A DNA stretch of 64,000 bases from Inonotus obliquus (GCA_032164295.1 JAJHTX010000007.1:966501-1030500); one strand, 5' to 3'; shown: positions 22,536-34,613, numbered from the stretch's first letter. Notes: generated from the sequence alone by a model not told the origin. Program-made: numbers and translations.

Positions 22536-23056
22536 CGTATCGAAGTGAGTAAAATAGGCGAAAGAAGATTAGCGGTGAGAGAGAGTGTGTGTGAGACAGA
22601 AGAATGCTTGGCTTTAGGTCAGAGTGGCTTTGTGCGCTGTTCTGAAATGTCTATGCCACAACTCTTCGCGTCTTATACCCCGCCTTATCTGAAAGCTGAG
22701 TCACTCTGACTCGACATCGTGATGCGCCAGGCACGTCACACATGCAGAAATGAATTGAACACGACGTGGCTGTGCCCGCGTCGGGACCGACGCGGCGCGA
22801 CCGTCACGGGGCGCGTAAGTAACGCAGGCGGGAGAAGTACGACAAGCAAAAGAACTTGCTCATCACGTATAATACTTTAGAGAATTCACAAACTCTCTAC
22901 AATCTACAATCTAAATCTGAGGACTAATGATATTTATTTCCCTCGTATATTTCTAAGTATCAGTATAGTAAGCAACAGCCTAGAAACATACGAGCATCGA
23001 AAGCGACGCACGCCGAACAGGAAGTGGATTATCAGACGACCTATTTTTCTCCAGCA
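22536..23056. other. Intergenic region, DNA ligase promoter and ZIP 3' flank
   Basis: Upstream of the minus-strand ligase start and downstream of the minus-strand ZIP stop. GC-rich stretch near 22760-22820. No gene seen. Confidence 0.5.
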
Positions 23057-24427
23057 TTAATGATCAGGTGTGAGTAGCGAGATTGATAATGGTATGAACA
23101 TCCCCAGTAGAATTAATCCAACTCTCAACTTCTCGTTCATTTCAGCAGCGGACGAAGGTGATCGTGATTCTTGCTTCGATACAGGCGCGAGAACTGTAGC
23201 GACGTACAAAAACGTCCCTCCCTACAAGTAGGCGCATCAGATCTATGTTTATCAGTTTGATGAGGCGAGCAGAACGTACGGATAGAAGCAAGGCAATTCC
23301 AGTCCATTCTCCTTCAATATCACCTCCAAGCAAGTGTAAAACGGCAAACACGACGAGAGCACCTATGGGGGTTGCAACGCTGAACGCTGCAAGGTGTTTT
23401 CGGCATTCTGAAGGCGGTAAAGAAGACAGAAGTGACATGGTAAGCGCAAGAGCAGTTGGGGCTACACGAGATTTACAATATCAAAGTCCGCGTCAGCACA
23501 ACAACCATATATCCAGATTTCAGAACCGGATTTATAATGCGAGGGCTCACCTTTATGAACGATTATAGCCAAGAAAACAACCAATGAAAGTTGCGTATTC
23601 TGCGTTGCCTCTCCCCCGCTCGTCCCTTCACCCTCAGCCGCCCTCGTCGGAAGTGCTGAAGCACCTAGCGCAAGTCCATCAGCCAAACTATGTATCACCA
23701 ACCCTAACGTCATCTGGAACGCTCGCTTCCTATCCTGCGTCGGTGCAGGCACTCTGTCATCTCTATTATGTCTCCGTAACATAGGTTGCTCAGCTCCATC
23801 TCTTGAGCCTGAGCCAGAACGTCCTCCAGGTCCTTCAGCTTCTTCCAACTCTGTCAACGAAATGTCGAATTCCGTTGTTGCAGTTTCCGGGCTTAATCCC
23901 CCAGAATCATCTTGATGAACTCTTCGCGCATTATTTCCACCACTCGAAGCAAGAGAAACAGACGTAGGAAGAGGGGAGTGCTTGAACGTGTCGTGCTCGT
24001 CTCCGTGTGAGTGTCCTGAGACGAGTTGTTCGACTATAAGCATGAACGCAAAGCCTAGGATGAGTGATAAAGCAATTTTGTGGGATGGGGAGGTATCGTT
24101 GGATGATACTAGCGTTTCAACTCCCCTATTCGCAATGCAGAGATAGTTTGGTCAATTAATTAGAGACGATGCAGAATTTTTGACGCACTCTGGTATGATT
24201 ATACCCAACGCAGCACCTAACAACAACCCAGTTCCAACGGTGGACAAATACTGAATATGCGTCCCTATGCCATATCAAGCTCAGTATCCACCATTCCGTC
24301 TTTAATCACTCAGAAATCATCTAGATAGCTTACTTGAAAAAGTAAAGAATAAAGGCAGCATCCCAATCCCAAATGCTGCCAATCCCAGAGCGGCAGATTG
24401 CAACAAAATAGTCAGAGTCGGAGTCAT
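23057..24427 (-). CDS. ZIP-family zinc transporter (ZIP9-like)
   Basis: A multi-pass membrane protein that moves Zn2+ into the cytosol, probably from the Golgi or secretory pathway if ZIP9-like. Helix-forming segments occur throughout: ILLQSAALGLAAFGIGML, GLVIHSLADGLALGASA, VVFLAIIVHKAPTALALTM, ATPIGALVVFAVLHLL, GTFLYVATVLAPV and GLILLGMFIPLSISLL. The paired family motifs HSLADGLALGA and HKAPTALAL carry the metal-binding His residues. A long cytosolic loop of about 130 residues between helices III and IV contains GHSHGDEHD, a likely zinc-sensing site. The protein ends in LLTPDH. At least four short introns interrupt it. The start at 24427 (MTPTLTILLQSAAL) directly precedes helix I. Confidence 0.9.
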
Positions 24428-24672
24428 GCTGTAATATTCCTAGAGGTCAATTCCAAGCCCGTGGGGATGAAGAGTGGAATGGAAAAGGGTCATCGCGAAT
24501 GAATGTTCGAGTCCAGACACGTCGTCGACCAAGCCTTTGACGATCAACGCATCAATTACGGGATCAATTGTCGCGTCGAACTTTCTATAGGTACTCTATT
24601 TACAAGAGTGTGTAAAACCACATCCAGAGGACAATATATATCACAAACACTACAACGACAAGAAGCAGGTGA

Positions 24673-26086
24673 TCAATTCTCATTCATTCCAGATGCTGGA
24701 AGATGCGGAGCGAGGGGGCTACCCAACCTTTGAGTCTTCAGCGTCTCCTCCTTCTCCACATCTTCCTTCACCTCCACCTCCACCCCTAGCTCCTTCTCGT
24801 CCTTCTCACCCACCTCTCCCTCTTTCACTCTGTCCTCCAAACTCAACCCAGGCCTCGGAACCTCCCCTCTCAACCATTTCTCCCTTCTCTCTTTCCTCCC
24901 TTCCATCCAAGGTCCCACATTACTAAGATGACATCCACCCATATCCGCACATGTACACTTCCCACCAAGTGATTGAGGTAGATTCTCAGCATCGACGTGT
25001 TCGAGGAGGAATGGAGCGTAGTCTGAGCCAAATATTCGAACTTTGTCCTGTGTTTCTTTGGCTAGCATGGGTTTGGCGGCTGACCAGATGGCTGTGAATG
25101 TGTAAGGGGCGTTGATCACGACGAGCATTCCCATACTTGAGATATACATCTTTCATCAATGTTCATACGTTGGTTCGTAAAAATGGATGACTTACGTCTC
25201 TGGAAAGTAATCCTGTGATATCTGGAAGGAATCCCGGATTAAATCTTTCATCTGCCAGAATTTGCCTAGTCTAGCCATATCAAAGTCAACACCAAAGAAA
25301 GGAGATCCTTCAATCATGAATACTCACCCGAAACCCATGAGATCAACAATGACTAGCATATCGTCAACAACACTTCCTGCAGCGTAGGAACAACCTCCGA
25401 GAACTTCTCGCATGGCTCCTTCTGCCGTAACAACAATCGTCTCCCAGAATTTGTCTGGTGTTATAACTTTGTAAAGTGCTGCAACATCAATGCTGCCTAA
25501 TGATTGCACGTTGAGCGGGCGGCCTTTCTATTCTAATGTTAGAGACACGGACAGTTCGAGAAGGGAGTTTCGCACTTTGTCAGTCTGCGGGAGACAGATG
25601 AGCAATGATAACTCGAATATATGAAGTGCTGGGCTCACCTTATGATACCAAATCGGCCAATGTTTGAAGACTTCTTGCCTCTCGGGATACTAATAATTCA
25701 GCGTTAGCTACCACACCAAACGACACAATCCAAAGCTCACTCACGTCGTATGGATCGAGCCTCCTATAAAGCTCGTCAATCCCAACACCCTGCACAGTCT
25801 GTCTCCACTCAAGGCATTCCTTAATCATGATCTTTGCATTCTTCACATGATACTTCCGTGCCCTCAGAAACCGCCTTTGTTTTCCACTCGCTAGTAAGGA
25901 CTGTAGTCTAAAGCGATAGACTTGGAGAACTCACAGGAGGACCCAATCATACTGCGTCCCTAGCGAGTCGCCTTTCTCTGATATAATATCTTCGTCAAGT
26001 AGTTCTTTCCTGAATGTGTGGAGGATGCCTTCTTGTTGCTCGGTGAGCTCGGGATGTGTGTGAACAGGTTGGTCAACGGGAGTCAT
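24673..26086 (-). CDS. Sec14-like CRAL-TRIO lipid-transfer protein
   Basis: Probably binds and exchanges phosphatidylinositol and another lipid at membranes. The CRAL-TRIO N domain reads YDWVLLRFLRARKYHVKNAK. The lipid-binding domain includes RQEVFKHWPIWYHKTDKKGR, PLNVQSLGSIDVAALYKV, MLVIVDLMGFGLGKFWQ, ISQDYFPEMYISSMGMLVVI, NAPYTFTAIWSAAKPML and VRIFGSDYAPFLLEHVDAEN, then LPQSLGGKC. A Glu/Lys-rich tail of about 85 residues follows, ending ASGMNEN. Length of about 380 residues is somewhat longer than yeast Sec14 because of this tail. Introns of 45-70 nt split the domain. The ATG at 26086 (MTPVDQPVHTHPELTE) gives a typical short leader. Confidence 0.92.
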
Positions 26087-26435
26087 TTTCAAGTCTTCGA
26101 CGACGAATGTCGGAGTCTCTGATTATCGGATATGGAAGAGGAGATGTTTGAGAAGGAGGAGGGGTAGGGAGAGGTGGAAGGTTGTTGCTAGCTCGTCAGC
26201 CCGTGGCAGTCCATGATGGTGATTGCTCTCACAGCGATGCGCTGCAAGTTGTTGATCAGTTGATCATCGTTACCTTTCTCACATTTGACAAAATACCCAA
26301 TAATATCATCAATATTGTCTACTGTTGACAATTACAAGCGTGTAATGTAGTTTCAGAAGAAAGACGTGTCATTGCGTTCATAAACTCGTGCCTCAACAAG
26401 CTCAAGACCCACAAAGGACCAAAAGATAGATGAAA
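26087..26435. other. Intergenic region between Sec14-like and CET1 genes
   Basis: Promoter side of the Sec14-like gene and 3' flank of CET1. No supported gene. Confidence 0.5.
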
Positions 26436-27597
26436 TCAAGCTGGTCTCGTGTTCCGCACCAAAATCCGAACGTTGTTGACGAACGCACGGATAAGCTCAT
26501 CGAATGCGTCGCGTTCGTGGGGCGATACGCTCGGGTCTCCGCGGACAGCCGCTGCTGACATGAGAACTGACGGACGAGCAAACTCGACTTCCAGTTCATG
26601 CATGACTTGCGGCTGAATGGGAACGTAAACAATGAAACCTAGAGAGTGACATGGGAATAGCAATGCGCACCTGACTACTTGGACCTGCTGATTGAGTGAC
26701 CTGGGTCAGGTCAATCAAGAATTCTTCATGCGAATACGACATGCGATCTTTTCTTCGCGTAAACGTAGCACTATCTTTCGGATGAGGCACTACAATTTAT
26801 TCACAAGGATTCAAAACTGGCTTCACTATAAAACCGCCGCACTTACCAGGCACCTCAAGGTTCACACTGACTCTCCAGTCTGCGTTATTCTTCGGACTAT
26901 AGATGTCCAGATTCCCTAAACGTATTTTCTTCATGCATTCTTTGACTTCTCCTGTTTTCTCGTCCCGAGTGACGCGGATCTTGTCCGGACCGTCGGATGA
27001 GTAGAAGGTATCAACGAGGTGCGAGTGTTGGTGAGCGATAGGCGCTGTCGGATGATTTGGCTGGCGAGATGCTGCCTCGAGTGTATTCAGCTGGGTGTTA
27101 AAGTGTTTGTGTTGTGCCTAGGGTACCATCCATTCAGTGTCCAAGGGAGGAAAAGAATCGACGTACTGCTGTCATATTGGATTCAAATCTATGTTCATCG
27201 CTTGCAATTACTAAGAGCACCATAAGAAAAAGCAGACAGACGCGATGAACTACAACCCACTCGTTTCTGAAAGGACAGGAAACCTGGCACGCGCATCTCC
27301 ATACTTCAGCAACCCCAACTTCGCCTCGACTTCAATATGTCCATCCATATTCGGAGGCCTCGTCACAATCCGATTAAGTATAAAATCCGCAACCTCCTTG
27401 ATGAACTCATCGAGTGGTTCGACGCCGAGGATAGAAAGCGATAGTGGTTTGAGTTGTTGCTGCGGGGCCATACCATTGGACGAGGGTGAATAGCGAGCTT
27501 TCTTTGCTGAGTTTTCAGGTGTTGGTGAGCCTTGTCGACGACGGCTGTAAGAGGCTTCCTGAGAAGTTGAGCCCGAGGCGCTGTTGCCGTTTTGCAT
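26436..27597 (-). CDS. CET1: mRNA capping enzyme RNA 5'-triphosphatase (Cet1-type)
   Basis: Removes the gamma phosphate of nascent RNA 5' ends, the first step of capping, in the nucleus. It belongs to the fungal metal-dependent tunnel family, distinct from the animal cysteine-phosphatase type. Visible motifs: GHIEVEAKLG (first Glu motif), VDTFYSSDGPDKIRVTRDE, DWRVSVNLEVP (second Glu motif), RRKDRMSYSHEEFLIDLTQV and HELEVEF (third Glu motif). The protein ends FVNNVRILVRNTRP. A Ser/Gln-rich N-terminal region of about 60 residues precedes the domain. The first true ATG is at 27597 (MQNGNSASG); upstream in-frame codons begin only with GTG. Introns are short. It lies head to head with BUD22. Confidence 0.93.
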
Positions 27598-27735
27598 CCG
27601 AGCGTGCTGTGCGTACGTCGATGAGGAAATGTTTTGGGCAAAAGACGCAACGCGTCGAAGCTTGGTTTCCTTTCTGGGGAAAAGCAAGTTTTGTTTCTTG
27701 ATTTGATTTGTTACCACTACCACTCAGAACGCGTT
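27598..27735. promoter_or_regulatory. Short divergent promoter, CET1 / BUD22
   Basis: Start codons are 138 bp apart on opposite strands. No clear TATA box. An RNA-capping gene and a ribosome-biogenesis gene could thus be co-regulated. Confidence 0.55.
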
Positions 27736-29660
27736 ATGGAAAACGCACCTAAGCGTGGTATCAAGAGAAAACGTGAAGCACGCGCAGAACTGGTATGAAG
27801 CATTCTATAACTCTTTCCTTGCAAACTTATTTTAGGATTGTTTACAGGAAGACACTGCGTCAAAGTTACGGTCCAAACTTGTTAGTTATTCCACATTGCA
27901 TACACGCTGTGTCCAAACCTGACAGCACTACTGCAAGTCTAGCATCATGGATTAACGGAGATGAAGAGGGCATCAAAGAAGGCCAAAGTGTTCGAGACTC
28001 AAAGGATTGTGAAGAAGTTGAAGGCCGCTCGGTGTGTCTGGTCATAATCCGGAGTGCGGTACAACTGTCACTAACAACCACTTGTCACCGTAGAATAGGC
28101 GGAGATGAAAGAGATATCAAGAATTTTGAAAAACAGCTTGAATGCCTCAAGGTGCTTTCAAGTCATGTCATATGCGGACTGTAATGACGAATTTACTGCT
28201 GAAATACAGCACATTGACCTCGATGACATAGCGGCCAGCAGTCTCCGCTCAAAGATCAAGAAAGACGCGCTACTATCTAAGAATGAAGACTGCCAGGAGG
28301 CTGTCTTATCCGAGTTACCATCGTCGCCGAGCAAGTCTAGTTCTAGCTCCACCGTCCAGACGCTGGTGCAAAACCGCATGTTGAGCTCAAAGATTCTTTC
28401 ATCGGAGGCTGTCGACGTCATACAGACGCTCAGACTAGTATTAGGAATCGGAAGGGGAGACACGGTAGCGACTGACGACGGCAGCGAGGCTAGCGACATT
28501 GTAGGAGATGAACGGACTCCACAATCTCTACCGAAACCTGCTGCCGTCGAGAAAAGTGGCGAAGTTACTGAAAATGAAGGAAGTGAAGAAGAAAGTGAGG
28601 ATGTGGCCTCACGGACAGGTTTTGACGAGATCGATATTGGTGATGAATCTGGGCAAAGCAATGACAGTGTCGAAGGCTCGGGATCTGAAGGTGACGATGA
28701 CGAGGAGCAATCACTCGTATCCGACAATCCTTCACTCCACAACTCGGCAACATCATCATCAGCCAAAAAAGCTCATTCTAGTGTTCATACAACTCTGAAA
28801 CAAAAGATCGGCAAAGCAGGAGAATCAACGTTCCTACCTACTCTCTCCGTGGGGTTCATTAGTGGTTCCGATTCAGAATGGAGTGAATCTGAAGTGAAAG
28901 TTGCGGACCTGGTTGTGAAGAAGAATAGGAGAGGTCAAAGGGCAAGGAAAGCGTATGTTTTTCAAACTCTTCTTCCCTCTTGATATCCACTTTCATTCTA
29001 ACTCTCCGTTTTCATCCTATCTTATGTTGCGTTCGTGCGGTGTGGTGATGTAGGATTTGGGCAAAGAAGTATGGGAGGAACGCTAATCATCTCAAGAATC
29101 TGCGTGAAGTAAACGACGTCAGAGGAGATACTACAAGTGCAGTGAGGACTGGGCGTGTATACGGTCACGGACAACGTGGACAATCCGGGGGCCGAGGAAG
29201 TGGGGCAGGAATAGGGAGGGGAAGAGGATCGGGTGTATCAGGATCGGAAACGGGAACGAGAGCGGGAGCGTCCAACTCGCAAGGACGAACCAATAGTGTC
29301 TTCAGAGGTCGTGGCCATAGTCATGCCCACACCAACCACATTCATAACAAACCTCCAACCAACTCAATCCAAGCACACGATCACAAACACAATCTCAACC
29401 CTATCCTCCTCAACACGCATTCACACTCAAAAGATACTCCTACCAATAACAACAACGACCGTCAAACTCAAGGGGGAAGTAACGTAAATGGCAAGTCCAC
29501 TTCGAACGTGCGTCCATCCCATAGGCGAGGTGGTGGTGATGGTATGGGTGGAAGTAAACCGTTACATCCTTCATGGGAAGCTAAACGGAGAATGAAGGAA
29601 AGGGAGAGTCAGAAACTTGCCATTGTGCCCTCCACGGGCTCGAGGATAAAGTTCACTTGA
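27736..29660 (+). CDS. BUD22: BUD22/SRFBP1-family ribosome biogenesis protein
   Basis: A nucleolar factor for 18S rRNA maturation. The start MENAPKRGIKRKREARAEL is on a short exon. Exon 2 gives QEDTASKLRSKL, and an exon from about 27945 gives HHGLTEMKRASKKAKVFETQ then RIVKKLKAAR, a hallmark BUD22 helix region. Next come ERDIKNFEKQLECLK and a long acidic Ser/Glu/Asp-rich middle (28180-28850). The C-terminus has the conserved KKNRRGQRARKAIWAKKYG and KPLHPSWEAKRRMKE, ending IVPSTGSRIKFT. A Gly/Arg-rich then His/Asn/Thr-rich segment lies before the end. Introns are placed near 27793, 27883, 28036, 28151 and 28953. The family assignment is strong because both ends match. Confidence 0.9.
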
Positions 29661-30269
29661 TAGTCAGTCTTTCACTCTTTCGTTCTTATCTCATATCTTT
29701 CTTTCATACAGTCCAACATATACTCCGATTGGACACAATTGCTTCGCCACTGCTATTTCGTGTGTCGAACGTTGGTTTTCTACTGTGATTGCTGCGATCT
29801 TCTGCATACTTCACTTTTTAGCTTTCACATGTTTACAACTGTACGTGTAGTTCTAACTGTGTCGGGTAGGAGCGAGGTTGTGGGCATCCCACACTCTCAC
29901 AATTGATCATATCATATTCAAGTTGCTTACATTCACAACGAGCACTGAATGAGGATTTGCAACAGAGCGAAACATACAAGAGACATAGCACGACGATAAC
30001 AACAAACAAACATTGGATAACAAGAGAGTGATGCTCAAGAAGGGGTGCTTAGAAGGGGGGAGGCAAAAGATAAAATCACGCAAATAATGTGCGATGACCA
30101 GCATTTTATGTGTATGTATGAGTGATGGGTGAGATGCGTAGGCACTTCACAGATAGAGCATACGTGAATAGGAAAACCAGATACTTCCGCTTAACAATAA
30201 GTGAGACACCTCCACCCACATCCACCAAATACAACTCAAGAAGTAGGAATTATGGAATGTGTGGCGACA
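29661..30269. other. Convergent intergenic region
   Basis: 3' flanks of BUD22 (plus) and the MYND protein (minus). No supported gene. Confidence 0.5.
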
Positions 30270-31786
30270 CTAGATAGCCGCATTCAAGGAACTCTTGGGA
30301 TGAGGACTTGCAAGTCTTTTCCCGTTGACGGTTTTGCTCTTCCCGTTGCACGAATGTCGAGCTGAACCTGCCGGTGCGTCGGATACACGGCAGCTTCGCG
30401 AACACCTAGGATACAAACGAATAAGGTGAGCATGAGAATGAGGCAGAGACAGTCGCCGAGAACTAAGAAAAAACTTACCAAGTAGTGCTACAGCGTGGAC
30501 AACGAGGGAAATCAACACCGAGTTTCCCACATACCACACATACACATCTCGCTCGAAGACGGGATGCGTTTTCTGCAGCTGCCAGAGCGGGATCTAGATT
30601 CTTCATACCAACATGAGCGGTAGTGCTTGTGGTAGACTCCTTGGTTTGCACGGAGTTACCAGGCGTGGGCAGTCGTGCCGGGCTCTTGCCCTTCCTACTT
30701 CTGACAGGTGGTCGGAGGAATGTCCTCGGCGCAGTCACAGGCGCATTACTAGTGCTAGCACCTGTCTCCTCTAAGCGTAGACTGGACACCGCACGAGGTT
30801 GAGCAGACGGACTGGTGAATGAGTTGGCACGGACATGCTGCCCGGACTTCCTCAGAGTCGCAAAATTCGTCTGGGTTGCTTCAAACCTTGGTACAGTTAC
30901 CGAACGCTCAGAAGCAAATCGCGCTCGCGGACTGCTAAGGATAGGCCGAACCGGACCGGTGCCGGGGCTGGAACTGGGTCCGTCAGTGTCGGAGCCTTTT
31001 GGCGTTGAGGGACTGCGACTCAAGGAAGGTATCTCATCATGATGGTGTGCCATCAGAGTACTCTTCTGACGGGGCCAAAATGTTTCCCCTTCTTCTTCCT
31101 CGTCGATATCTGAAATGGAAGCCCAAGGAATGGGGAAAGACCTCAACGAAGATGCCCGCTCACGTTTGGTGAAGGTTGAACGCGGTAATGTATCGGAGAC
31201 TTTTGAAGAGGTACGCGGCGGAGAAATGACCCGTGTGACTAGGGACCGAAGGTGACCCTCGGCAGAACTTGTGAGGCTGAATGCCCCGAGAGGCTGGTGC
31301 TCTTCTGGTGCGCTGGTGACCGCGGGAGTAGGAGTAGCCTTTGCAGACCCAAATGAGAGCTTGAGAGTCCTTTGCGTCGGCGATTGCGGCACCCTGGAGA
31401 ACGACAGACTACGGACTCGATGTCTATCGAGAGACGATGAGCTAGAGCCAGAGCTTGTTAAGCCAGGTTTCGGAGGTGATGATTTTGGAAACGCGATAAG
31501 CTTTGGTGAGATGCCATCTATGGGTGTGGTGACGCCCGATACGGACGAGGAAGAGGAGGAAGAAGTCTGGCATTCGTACATCGTTGAGAAATGCATTGTA
31601 GTGGGCGAATCGTCGGGGGAGCAGCGAGTGAGAAAAAACGTTAAGGCTCTCTCCGCGTTATATAAAGCCAAGCTAAAGTGTACATACCAGTTGGCTCAAC
31701 CTGGAGAGATCTGAGCGAGATCGGTAGCTTGCGTCGATGACGCGACGGCCATCGGATAGCTCGCGTGTGGAAGAGACTGTCGTCAT
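30270..31786 (-). CDS. MYND-type zinc-finger protein with long disordered N-terminus
   Basis: The C-terminus has CVVCGKLGVDFPRCPRC, then TTWCSRSC and, farther on, RHSC. The spacing (C-x2-C, C-x2-C, C-x3-C, H-x2-C) resembles a MYND finger, a protein-interaction module. The finger is completed only by splicing an intron between about 30479 and 30409, which joins TT-W-CSRSC; reading straight through stops after STTW. The rest is Ser/Pro/Thr-rich with no other domain. An intron from about 31687 to 31589 joins ...LSRLSQL to TSSSSSSSV. The 5' end is uncertain: 31786 is the first ATG of the upstream exon, but coding-like sequence (DLLNPPSTSGHWNVPSYQS) continues to about 31897, so a further exon is likely. 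Confidence 0.7.
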
Positions 31787-31897
31787 GCGGGGGACACAAG
31801 ATAGACTGGTTCCGTGCAGCTCACTAGTAGGATAGGATTGATATGAAGGCACGTTCCAATGACCTGACGTCGATGGAGGGTTGAGGAGGTCGTCCAC

Positions 31898-32576
31898 CTT
31901 TTATCTGAATTTGAGCTTCTCTAGCTAGGACAGGTTTGGGGGTCGGCTACAACTCAATGGATGAGCACAATTTGGCGTCACACGACACGCAATTCAGCGC
32001 GAACCGTAATGGTGGGAATCTGATCTCTTCCGTGATTATGAACCCTGATAGCACACAAGAGTATTTTAGGATTCGAAGCTGACTATAGCTTCTGCGGTAG
32101 AGAAATTGTGCCAGCAATTGGCGATTTGATGTTGCTCGCTGCGTCGTCTGTTGGCGGTGGTGGTGGTGGTGGTGGTGGCAAAGAAAGATAAGACAAATCA
32201 CTTGGCATTGTTTACTAAATTATTGTTTTGAGGCTGTGCTATTTGCAATCCTGTCGATCTCCAGCGTCAATAAATTCCGAAAATTAGCACAGCCACAATA
32301 TCGCCATTCTAGACCTTTACACGTGACACTTCACTTGAAAGAAAACATTTCTGGTCTCGTTCTGCTCTTTTTCTCTGCGTTATGTTCAGATAGCCAGGTT
32401 GAAAGCACTGGCCGGCTTCTAACCCTTGTTTTCTTGGGAAAATACACAGTCCACCTTAACTTGGCTTTCTCCGATCAAGCGCGGAACTACCCACCACCCT
32501 TGAAATTATCGGCCCAAGATCCGTACAGCGCGGTACGGTCTGGTGTGGTGGAATTTGCAATTATCCGCTGCGCTGA
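31898..32576. other. Region upstream of the MYND gene
   Basis: May hold the first exon of the MYND gene. A minus-strand ATG near 32208 opens a frame with a run of ten prolines, MPSDLSYLSLPP onward, but I could not find a splice joining it in phase to the next exon. Otherwise nothing recognised. Confidence 0.4.
32154..32179. repeat. GGT trinucleotide microsatellite
   Basis: About eight consecutive GGT units on the plus strand. On the minus strand this reads as a poly-proline run in a possible first exon of the MYND gene. Confidence 0.85.
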
Positions 32577-33147
32577 ATGAACACCCCCTGCGGGTATTGT
32601 AAACATCGTCTTACGCCCGACGAGGAACCTTACTATGCTTTGCGGAACGGGGTATAATTGAACAAAGTGAGCTAATCGTTCCTATTCTCACAATTATTGA
32701 GTTTGAGTGTCATGAGAAGCCCCGTACGTTAGGCATAACCTTCGCTCAATTCTCAGAGCAATGAAGGCGCTTCTAGTTCTTTGCGCTGGTATCGCTCACG
32801 ACAATGCTTCGCTTCTGGACAATACGTCGTGTGACTCAATAATCTGGTCGTCCATTGGCTGTAGGTCCGATACATCCGCATCTTTGCAGCAAGGTACCCA
32901 TACACTTGAACCCCGTAGCCGCGGAAGAACACACACCGGCCCTGTGCATTGGCTTCCAGGGCCCAGAGATGAGCCAAGATTCGTAGGTCCCGCCATGCTC
33001 CTGCCTGAATGGTCTCTCAACACCTTACCAACAGTAGATCAGCTGGCTGCAATATCTGGCTCCCAGGGTAGTCCTAAGAAAGGTAATCCAGCTAGAAAGC
33101 GGCGTTCTTCGGCTGTCCCGGAAATGACCAGCTTTGGAGTTCTATGA
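32577..33147 (+). CDS. Doubtful small multi-exon gene with a CxxC start
   Basis: An ATG at about 32577 begins MNTPCGYCKHRLTPDEEPYY, which looks like the first half of a zinc-binding module. A GT site follows ALRNG. Downstream, a plus-strand frame ending at 33147 (GPRDEPRFVGPAMLLPEW ... EMTSFGVL) has coding-like composition. Possible splices join the pieces, but one implied intron would be under 40 nt, which is short for this genome. The second half of any zinc site is not seen. It could be a real small gene, a degraded one, or chance. Confidence 0.25.
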
Positions 33148-33258
33148 GTCATTTTCGTCGACTTCCTACCCGCTTATTTTTGTTCAATCATATTCTTTAT
33201 TATCTTTCAGACCTTGAGATTCACGCAAATTTCGTAAAGACCCGCAAATATCACCCCC

Positions 33259-34160
33259 CTAACTCACAAGCATCAACTTCCTCAAGCTTCTAGCAACGAA
33301 TGTTAGCAACACGATAGCGCTGAAGAGGACAACCCGCCAAACATGAAGGACCGGCAGTGATCTTGTTGCCGCAATTGGTGTACTGCAAGAAACGCCCGGT
33401 GAGACTCTCTTCGCATGCTCCGAGTAGGGTGTCTCAGCGTTGACCGACATTTCTCATGTGTACACCGTAAAGTTTAACTGCACAGCGCTGCATGGACTCT
33501 TGCTCGTTATCTTTGTGACTCAAGTTCAGGTACTGGGAAACTAGCCCTGAGTGCTGGTTGATGATTGAACTTTGCGATACTTACTTTGCCAAGCAGTTCG
33601 TCTTTCTGAAAGGAGGATTGCTCGTAAAAGTTAGTCTCCCAGAGCTTGCAACAGTACTCAAGGCTAGTTTCCGGCTGTACATTCTTCATGCACCTGCCTT
33701 ATTTGTTAGATTCCTCACATATCACCTATCTCCTGCTCTAATCATAGAGAGTCCTCCTACTGGTGCTAGCAATCTGAAGCCTCGTTGTCTTATCTCCTAT
33801 CTAGACTCCCGACACTAAAAACTGTGAGCGAATCAGTTATCTAGACTCGAGAGCGACTGGAACTCGGTCAAGATAGTGTGTGATTGCGCATGGGGTACTC
33901 ACGTCGCTTTTCACCTCTACGGCTTTCCAAGATGTAGATCTAGCGGGATCTAGCGAGTTGACTGCAATAACAGTACAGTGAGACGTCAGACTGCTTACAG
34001 GAACTTTTAGTAAGTCGAGAGCATGAGATAAACTTTGACCACGACTTGCATGCTGGTGAGCTACTGGAAGAGATTATTGAACCAAAGTAGCCAGTACCAT
34101 TTTCCTTCTGCAGTAGATTCAGATTCACATCGGGGTGTTCTCATGTTAGCATGTAGGTAT
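33259..34160 (-). CDS. Unrecognised possible multi-exon gene
   Basis: Several minus-strand pieces are bounded by plausible splice sites. SRGQSLSHALDLLKVP ends at GTAAGC; NSLDPARSTSWKAVEVKSD ends at GTGAGT (33900); PETSLEYCCKLWETNFYEQS and FQKDELLGK end at GTAAGT. In the last exon, one frame gives a hydrophobic segment (VVLFSAIVLLTFVARSLRK) near 33259. I could not join all pieces into one frame, and the gap between the second and third pieces is about 200 nt, longer than usual introns here. I do not recognise a family. It could be a degenerate gene. Confidence 0.3.
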
Positions 34161-34613
34161 GTTTAGAAGTGAAGTTGTGCTTCGGAAGGGAAAATTCCCT
34201 TTCCGTTCTGCTTCTGCATCTTTCTGCATTGCCTCACCCCCTCCCTTTCCTCCTCTCTTTCTTCCTAAGAAACGACATATACCGCCCTTTGGACGCTCTC
34301 AAGCCTTTCAATAACTACTGTACAGCTTCACAGCCTGAAACGATGCCTTTGAGTCATGGTCAAAATGTATATGCAGGGACGCCAATCGCGATTAGCATTA
34401 GCATTTTTTTGCCTTTGGTGTAGATCATTGCTGCCTCCGATCGATCTAAGCGCCTAAAGTCGGGAGAGATGTACACCGATCCCAAGCAATGGCAGTTACA
34501 GTTACACGATTTCAATAGCATCATGCGTTTATGTTCCGGAAGGACATAGTCAGCATGTTTTGATCTATGTGCTAGGGCATTGTTCATGTCACATGTTAGC
34601 CAACTACTCCATA

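Noticed and set aside
22740..22830. GC-rich block with GACGCGGCGCGACC-type words considered as a CpG or tRNA-like element
   Set aside because: No cloverleaf or A/B box could be drawn; taken as promoter DNA.
27598..27723. N-terminal extension of CET1 starting at 27723
   Set aside because: The codon there is GTG; the first ATG in frame is 27597.
28158..28766. 202-residue minus-strand ORF opposite BUD22
   Set aside because: Antisense shadow of the acidic Ser/Glu-rich region of BUD22.
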